NCBI RefSeq assembly: GCF_030816195.1
Contig: NZ_JAUSXS010000001.1
Location: forward strand, 767,501-831,500
DNA length: 64,000 nucleotides
Origin: Pseudomonas sp. W4I3
GTDB taxonomy: Bacteria; Pseudomonadota; Gammaproteobacteria; Pseudomonadales; Pseudomonadaceae
Direction: 5' to 3'
Shown: piece by piece, positions 59,366-64,000 of the stretch
Layout: every line of letters starts with the position of its first letter
Numbering within the stretch: the stretch's first letter is position 1
Notes under the pieces: generated by a model
The model's input: the letters and a program-made list of their open reading frames with translations, nothing else
Told to the model about the DNA's origin: nothing
Databases searched by the model: none
Made by a program: the position numbers and the translations under genes

Positions 59366-61363
59366 ATGACCGTCCTCAGCCGTTGCTTGTTGGTCCTGGG
59401 TGTAATGCTGGCCGCCGCCTGCGCCCAGCAACCCGCGCCCTATACCCCACCCGCGCAGCGGCCAACCGCGCCGAACGAAGCGCCGTGGCCGAAAAACCAT
59501 TTCCTGGGCATTGCCTACCACGACGTCAGTGATCGCGACCCCGATCAGGCGGTGGTGGCGGTGCGCACTGAGCGCTTGATCGAGCAACTGGCCTGGCTGC
59601 GCGAGAACGGCTACCAGGCGGTCAGCGTCGACCAGATCCTGAAGGCGCGCAACGGCGGCCCGGAGTTGCCGCCCAAGGCGGTGATGCTCAGCTTCGACGA
59701 CGGTTATGCGAGCTTCTATACCCGTGTGATGCCGATTCTGCGCGCCTACCAGTGGCCAGCGCTGCTGGCGCCAGTGGGCTACTGGATCGACACGCCGCTG
59801 AACAAACCGGTGGACTTCGCCGGCTCACCGCGCCCGCGTGGAGAATTCCTCACCTGGCAGCAGATTCGCGAAGTGTCCCAATCGGGTTTGGTGGAGATCG
59901 CCGCGCACACCGACGACAACCACAAGGGCATCCTGGCCAACCCCCAGGGCAACCTGGAGCCGGCGGCGACCTCGCTGCGTTTTGATCCGGCTACTGGCCG
60001 CTATGAAAGCCAGGCGCAGTTTGACGCACGGATGCGTGCCGATGTGGCGGCCATCTCCAACAAGATCCAGACCGTCACCGGCAAGAAGCCACGGGTCTGG
60101 GTGTGGCCGTACGGCGCGGCCAAGGGCACTTCGCTGGCGATCGTCAGCGAGCAGGGCTATCAGATGGCCCTCACCCTGGAGGACGGCCTCGACAACCTCG
60201 ACAACCTGATGAACAGCCCGCGCTTTCTGGTGGCCTCCGACCCGGACGGCGAGCACTTCGCCAACAGCATCGTCGCGGCGCAAACCCCGGCGCCGCTGCG
60301 CGTGTTGCACGTGGACCTGGATAACGTTTACGACCCCGACCCGGCCCAGCAAGCGCGCAACCTCGACCAGCTCGTCCAGCGCGTCGTCGACATGGGCGCC
60401 GGCACGGTATTCCTGCAAGCCTTCGCCGACCCCAAGGGTGACGGCCTGGTGCATTCGCTTTACTTCCCCAACCGTCATTTGCCGGTGCGCGCCGACTTGT
60501 TCAACCGCGTCTCCTGGCAGTTGCACACCCGCGCTCATGCCGCGGTGTATGCGTGGATGCCGGTGCTCAGTTTCGCCCTCGACCCCAAGCTGCCCCGCGT
60601 AAGCCGTTGGGACCCGCAAACCGGCAAGCTGGGTGCCGACCCCGATCAGTACAAACGCCTGTCGCCGTTCGACCCGCAGGTGCGCAAGATCATCGGCGAA
60701 CTCTACGAAGACCTCGCCCGCAACAGCGCCATCGACGGTGTGCTGTACCACGACGACGCCGTGCTCTCGGACTTCGAAGACGCCAGCCCCGCCGCGCTCA
60801 AGGCGTACGCCGCCAATGGCCTGCCGGGCAGCATCGCCGCCTTGCGCGCAGACCCGGCAACCCTGCAGCGCTGGACCCGCTTCAAGAGCCGCTACCTGAT
60901 CGACTTCACCCAGGAGCTGACCACCAAAGTCCGCGCCATCGCCGGGCCGCAGGTGCAGACCGCACGCAATATCTTCGCCGAGCCGATGCTCAACCCGGCC
61001 AGCGAAGCCTGGTTCGCGCAGAACCTCGATGACTTCCTGCAGGCCTACGACTGGACCGCGCCGATGGCGATGCCGCTGATGGAGGGCCAGTCCCTGGAAA
61101 ACTCCAACGCCTGGCTGGAAAAGCTCGTCGCCACCGTCAAGGCCCGCCCCGGCGCGCTGGAGCGGACCGTGTTCGAACTGCAAGCCAAGGACTGGCGCAC
61201 CCAGGCCGCCCCCGATATCGACGCTGCGCAAATGACCGAATGGATGGGTGTGCTCAAACGCCAGGGGGTCAAGAGCTTTGGCTACTACCCGGACAACTTC
61301 CTGGAAAACTCGCCGGACCTCAAGACCGTGCGTCCGGCCATTTCCAACCAGTGGAATCCTTGA
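59366..61363 (+). CDS. pgaB: PgaB PNAG N-deacetylase / glycosidase
   Basis: 665-aa periplasmic lipoprotein that partly de-N-acetylates PNAG, needed for export. The lipobox is LAAAC (C20). The CE4 deacetylase domain (about 45-290) has the metal and catalytic motif SFDDGY (about 108-113) and the second motif AAHTDDNH (about 180). The C-terminal domain (about 310-650) is the TIM-barrel hydrolase (GH153 in related PgaB) with [11 protein letters not shown]. Length is as expected. It is linked to pgaC with a 2-bp gap. Confidence 0.95.
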   Translation: MTVLSRCLLVLGVMLAAACAQQPAPYTPPAQRPTAPNEAPWPKNHFLGIAYHDVSDRDPDQAVVAVRTERLIEQLAWLRENGYQAVSVDQILKARNGGPELPPKAVMLSFDDGYASFYTRVMPILRAYQWPALLAPVGYWIDTPLNKPVDFAGSPRPRGEFLTWQQIREVSQSGLVEIAAHTDDNHKGILANPQGNLEPAATSLRFDPATGRYESQAQFDARMRADVAAISNKIQTVTGKKPRVWVWPYGAAKGTSLAIVSEQGYQMALTLEDGLDNLDNLMNSPRFLVASDPDGEHFANSIVAAQTPAPLRVLHVDLDNVYDPDPAQQARNLDQLVQRVVDMGAGTVFLQAFADPKGDGLVHSLYFPNRHLPVRADLFNRVSWQLHTRAHAAVYAWMPVLSFALDPKLPRVSRWDPQTGKLGADPDQYKRLSPFDPQVRKIIGELYEDLARNSAIDGVLYHDDAVLSDFEDASPAALKAYAANGLPGSIAALRADPATLQRWTRFKSRYLIDFTQELTTKVRAIAGPQVQTARNIFAEPMLNPASEAWFAQNLDDFLQAYDWTAPMAMPLMEGQSLENSNAWLEKLVATVKARPGALERTVFELQAKDWRTQAAPDIDAAQMTEWMGVLKRQGVKSFGYYPDNFLENSPDLKTVRPAISNQWNP

Positions 61364-61365
61364 TC

Positions 61366-62706
61366 ATGTTCGACAGAATCCTGGCTTTATTCGTGTTGGC
61401 GCTGGTACTGGGCGTGCCCCTGGGCCTGATCTTCCTGGTTACCGGGCAGTTCCTGATGGACTTCGTGTTTTTCTACCCGTTGTTCATGTCCGCGTTGTGG
61501 ATCGCCGGCGGCCTGTACTTCTGGCTGCACTGGGAACGCCACTGGCCGTGGAAGGAAGACACCCCGGCGCCGACCCTGGCCGGCGAGCCGCTGATCTCGA
61601 TCATCATCCCTTGCTACAACGAGGGGGATAACGTCGCCGACACCATGGCGGCCGCCTTGGCCCAGGTGTATCCGAACATCGAAGTGATCGCGGTCAACGA
61701 CGGCTCCAGCGACAACACCGCCGCCGTACTCGACGCGCTGGCGCTGCAACACCCACGCCTGCGCGTGCTGCACCTGGCGCAGAACCAGGGCAAGGCCGTG
61801 GCCCTGCGCATGGGGGCAGTGGCCGCGCGCAGCGAATACCTGGTGTGCATCGATGGCGATGCGTTGCTCGACAAGAACGCGGCGGCCTACATGGTCGCGC
61901 CGATGCTCGACAACCCGCGCCTGGGCGCCGTGACTGGCAACCCGCGCGTGCGCACACGCTCCACCCTGATCGGCCGGGTGCAGGTGGGCGAGTTCTCCTC
62001 GATCATCGGCCTGATCAAGCGCACCCAGCGCGTGTTCGGGCGGATCTTCACGGTATCGGGCGTGGTGGTGGCGTTCCGTAAAAAGGCGCTGGACCGCATC
62101 GATTACTGGAGCACCGACATGATCACCGAGGACATCGATGTCAGTTGGAAGCTGCAGCTCGACCACTGGGCGATCTTCTACGAGCCGCGCGCGCTGTGCT
62201 GGATCCTCATGCCTGAAACCGTCGGTGGCCTGTGGAAACAGCGCCTGCGCTGGGCCCAGGGCGGCGCGGAAGTGCTGTTCAAGAATATCCGCGGCATCTG
62301 GCAATGGCGCCATCGCTACCTGTGGCCGCTGCTGTTCGAATACTGCCTGTCCACCGGCTGGGCCTTCACCTTTCTGCTCTCGGTGTTGTTCTGGGGCCTG
62401 GGTAAATTCGTGGTGTTGCCCCAGGCGATTACCGTCGACTCCCTGGTGCCACCGGCGTTTACCGGGCTGGTGCTGGCGATGGTGTGCCTGCTGCAGTTCG
62501 CGGTGAGCATCCTGATCGACCGGCGTTATGAAAAAGACCTGTGGAAAACCCTGTTCTGGACCGTCTGGTACCCGATGGTGTTCTGGCTGGTGAGCCTGTT
62601 CACCACGCTGGTCAGCTTTCCCAAGGTGTTGTTCAACCAGCACCAGAAACGCGCACGCTGGGTCAGCCCGGACCGTGGTATCAAACCTGCCCAAGAGGAG
62701 GCGTGA
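61366..62706 (+). CDS. pgaC: PgaC PNAG synthase (GT2)
   Basis: 446-aa inner-membrane processive glycosyltransferase polymerising UDP-GlcNAc into PNAG. Membrane helices at about 5-27 and 33-55; GT2 domain with [10 protein letters not shown] (about 78), [16 protein letters not shown] (DxD, about 162), TEDIDVSW (catalytic Asp, about 255) and QRLRW (about 292); then three or more C-terminal helices. ATG 61366 is chosen because the first helix follows directly and pgaB stops just before it. With PgaD it forms the c-di-GMP-responsive synthase in E. coli. Confidence 0.96.
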   Translation: MFDRILALFVLALVLGVPLGLIFLVTGQFLMDFVFFYPLFMSALWIAGGLYFWLHWERHWPWKEDTPAPTLAGEPLISIIIPCYNEGDNVADTMAAALAQVYPNIEVIAVNDGSSDNTAAVLDALALQHPRLRVLHLAQNQGKAVALRMGAVAARSEYLVCIDGDALLDKNAAAYMVAPMLDNPRLGAVTGNPRVRTRSTLIGRVQVGEFSSIIGLIKRTQRVFGRIFTVSGVVVAFRKKALDRIDYWSTDMITEDIDVSWKLQLDHWAIFYEPRALCWILMPETVGGLWKQRLRWAQGGAEVLFKNIRGIWQWRHRYLWPLLFEYCLSTGWAFTFLLSVLFWGLGKFVVLPQAITVDSLVPPAFTGLVLAMVCLLQFAVSILIDRRYEKDLWKTLFWTVWYPMVFWLVSLFTTLVSFPKVLFNQHQKRARWVSPDRGIKPAQEEA

Positions 62707-62708
62707 CG

Positions 62709-63191
62709 ATGAAATTGGTCAGAACCCGCCAGAACCTGGTGATGTGGATCATCGATGTGCTGCTCACGCTGCTGGCTTGGGGCGGCCTGGTCTGGCTGCT
62801 GGCCCGGGGCATGAGCGCCATGCTCGAAACCCACGGTGGCCCACGCCTGGAAGCGCCGATCTTCGCCGCGCTCAACACCTTGCAGACTTACCTGTGGATC
62901 GCGCTGTTCAACGCTGTGATCCTGATCGCCTGGGCGCGCTACCAGCAACGCAAAGGTCGCAAGTTCGCCCAGCGTCGCGCCGAAGCGAATGCCCTCAGCG
63001 ACCAGCACCTGAGCAAAAGCTTCAACCTCGGCGAGGGCGACCTCGAACAACTGCGCCGCCCCGGCGTGCTGGTGATCCACAACGATGAAGAGGGCGGCGT
63101 GGAAGGCGTGAAGTCCCACGTGTCCCGCGACGTCGAACGCCCCGGCCTGGCCCTGGTGCCCGGCGCTGAAAAAGACAAGGGCATTGGCTAG
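62709..63191 (+). CDS. pgaD: PgaD PNAG synthase accessory protein
   Basis: 160-aa protein with two membrane helices (about 12-34 and 58-80) and a cytoplasmic tail of about 80 residues, as in PgaD. In E. coli c-di-GMP binds at the PgaC-PgaD interface and stabilises PgaD. The ATG at 62709 is preceded by GAGGAGGCG and lies two bases after the pgaC stop. It is the last gene of the pga operon. Confidence 0.92.
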   Translation: MKLVRTRQNLVMWIIDVLLTLLAWGGLVWLLARGMSAMLETHGGPRLEAPIFAALNTLQTYLWIALFNAVILIAWARYQQRKGRKFAQRRAEANALSDQHLSKSFNLGEGDLEQLRRPGVLVIHNDEEGGVEGVKSHVSRDVERPGLALVPGAEKDKGIG

Positions 63192-63216
63192 GCATCTTTA
63201 ATGGTGTGAATACCCA

Positions 63217-63305
63217 ATGTGGGAGGGGGCTTGCTCCCGATAGCGGAGTGTCAGCCACAAATATCTGGCTGATACACTGCCATCGGGGCAAGCCCCCTCC
63301 CACAT
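63217..63305. repeat. REPIN-type palindrome after pgaD
   Basis: ATGTGGGAGGGGGCTTGCTC and an inverted partner ending CCCCCTCCCACAT, with an internal TCAGCCA / TGGCTGA hairpin. It probably ends the pga transcript. Confidence 0.86.
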
Positions 63306-63313
63306 AGGCCCTT

Positions 63314-63484
63314 TCAAATTTCAAAAAGTGGTGGTGGTTCAAACCCTGCTGCTGGAATTCCGATAAGTGGGATCCAATTCACAAAACCCTCGCGAACTTT
63401 CCTCCAATCCTCGGTACTAACCCTAACTCGACGACACCTGATGGCCAAATAATGGCGATCATCGCTGATCAGTCGAATCACCAT
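63314..63484 (-). CDS. Possible 56-aa protein or gene fragment
   Basis: Minus-strand frame from ATG 63484 to TGA near 63314. The product contains STEDWRKVREGFVNWIP and ends PPPLFEI; it looks more like protein than chance, but there is no ribosome site and the base composition is lower in GC than the pga genes. It could be a remnant of a lost gene. No family recognised. The rest of the 63306-63672 interval is AT-rich, with TATTTATTCTTATTAATC near 63550 as a possible promoter area for the next gene. Confidence 0.28.
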   Translation of the reverse strand: MVIRLISDDRHYLAIRCRRVRVSTEDWRKVREGFVNWIPLIGIPAAGFEPPPLFEI

Positions 63485-63672
63485 CGAAACAGCCGCCGCC
63501 GGTCGGATTAAACGTCTCAGCAATCCCGCCGGAAGCTGTTCGATGAATATTTATTCTTATTAATCAAAAAGTTAGTCGGATAAACGCGCTCGAACACCCA
63601 ACAGCCCCAGCGTATTGGACGGCTGCAAGTTCGATGTTAGTTTGCCGGCCCTTGATTTTCGACGGATCGAAC

Positions 63673-64000
63673 ATGCCTCTGTTAATGCCACGGACTCGGT
63701 TTCTTCTATGCACCGTCCTGCTCACTTGCCTGGGCTTGAACACTGCATTTGCTGCCCCCACGCCCGGCGACCAGGACCTGATCCGCGACCGTCAAAACCG
63801 CCTGCTCGAAGAGCAGCAACGGCGCCTGCAGGAACTCCAGGACCTGCCCGGCAAAGCGGCCAAACCCGAAGCCCCGGCCGCGCCCGCTGACACGCGCTGC
63901 TTTCCGATCAAGAACATCGAACTCAAAGGCGCCGACAGCCTGCCGGCCTCCGACCGCGAGCGTCTGCTCAAGCCTTATATCGGCCAGTGCCTGGGCGTGG
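63673..64000 (+). CDS. Two-partner secretion transporter (FhaC/ShlB-like), 5' part
   Basis: The frame is open to the window edge (109 codons visible). A signal peptide ending NTAFA is followed by QDLIRDRQNRLLEEQQRRLQ, the N-terminal plug helix typical of ShlB/HecB/FhaC proteins, a Pro/Ala linker, and the start of the first POTRA domain (CFPIKNIELKGAD, then LLKPYIGQCLG). Such Omp85-like proteins export a large TpsA haemagglutinin, haemolysin or contact-dependent toxin, whose gene should lie to the right. Start ATG 63673 is used; ATG 63685 is possible. Confidence 0.88.
   Translation, partial: MPLLMPRTRFLLCTVLLTCLGLNTAFAAPTPGDQDLIRDRQNRLLEEQQRRLQELQDLPGKAAKPEAPAAPADTRCFPIKNIELKGADSLPASDRERLLKPYIGQCLGV

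Noticed and set aside
56948..59587. Minus-strand frame of about 880 codons opposite pgaA
   Set aside because: Antisense to a clear PgaA with TPR-like and barrel parts; no start signal.

Overview
The window looks like a chromosomal segment of a Pseudomonas of the P. fluorescens group. Reasons: a Pseudomonas-type 23S-5S rRNA operon end, GC-rich coding with sparse AT-rich intergenic patches, the lapG-lapD-lapA-lapEBC locus, a pgaABCD operon, and intergenic palindromes built on the GTGGGAGGGGGCTTG core typical of P. fluorescens REP/REPIN elements. The species call is inference from family knowledge; no database search was possible.

Layout. 1-2280: 3' part of a 23S rRNA gene and two identical 5S rRNA genes, each with its own terminator. 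2512-4393: an amino-acid-type dCACHE chemoreceptor, broken by one extra base. 4478-9554 (minus): a three-gene pvf/mgo-type signal biosynthesis operon (haem-oxygenase-like oxygenase, AurF-like N-oxygenase, A-T-R NRPS) without its usual fourth gene; a possible divergent 46-codon gene follows at 9612-9752, then a GntR/FCD regulator. 10892-35829: the Lap adhesion system. LapG protease and LapD c-di-GMP receptor are read rightward; the 16.4-kb adhesin gene lapA is read leftward; the type I secretion genes lapE, lapB and lapC diverge from it. 36030-42170: a TauD-type dioxygenase, a LysR regulator and an EmrB/EmrA/NodT-type tripartite pump. 42207-43767: a hipBA module under a nested palindrome. 43988-48888: two overlapping exported proteins of unknown role, a GT-39-like membrane glycosyltransferase and a DUF2789 protein. 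49121-54174: a MarR-regulated FUSC/DUF1656/HlyD/NodT aromatic-acid-type efflux operon. 54257-56625: two envelope proteins. 56872-63191: pgaABCD for poly-N-acetylglucosamine. 63673 to the right edge: the start of a two-partner-secretion transporter.

The common theme is surface attachment and the cell envelope. LapA (protein adhesin held at the cell surface and released by LapG when LapD is not bound to c-di-GMP) and PgaABCD (polysaccharide adhesin) are two matrix systems, and a two-partner-secretion system may add a third. Pump operons, the pvf-type signal and the chemoreceptor fit a plant- or soil-associated lifestyle.

Quality warning: three otherwise intact genes (the chemoreceptor, lapA and pgaA) each carry exactly one extra G or C in or next to a short G/C run. 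In lapA the repeat period proves the extra base: 300 bp everywhere else in the short array, 301 bp across the break. Consensus sequencing errors are the simplest explanation, but real phase variation cannot be excluded from the sequence alone.
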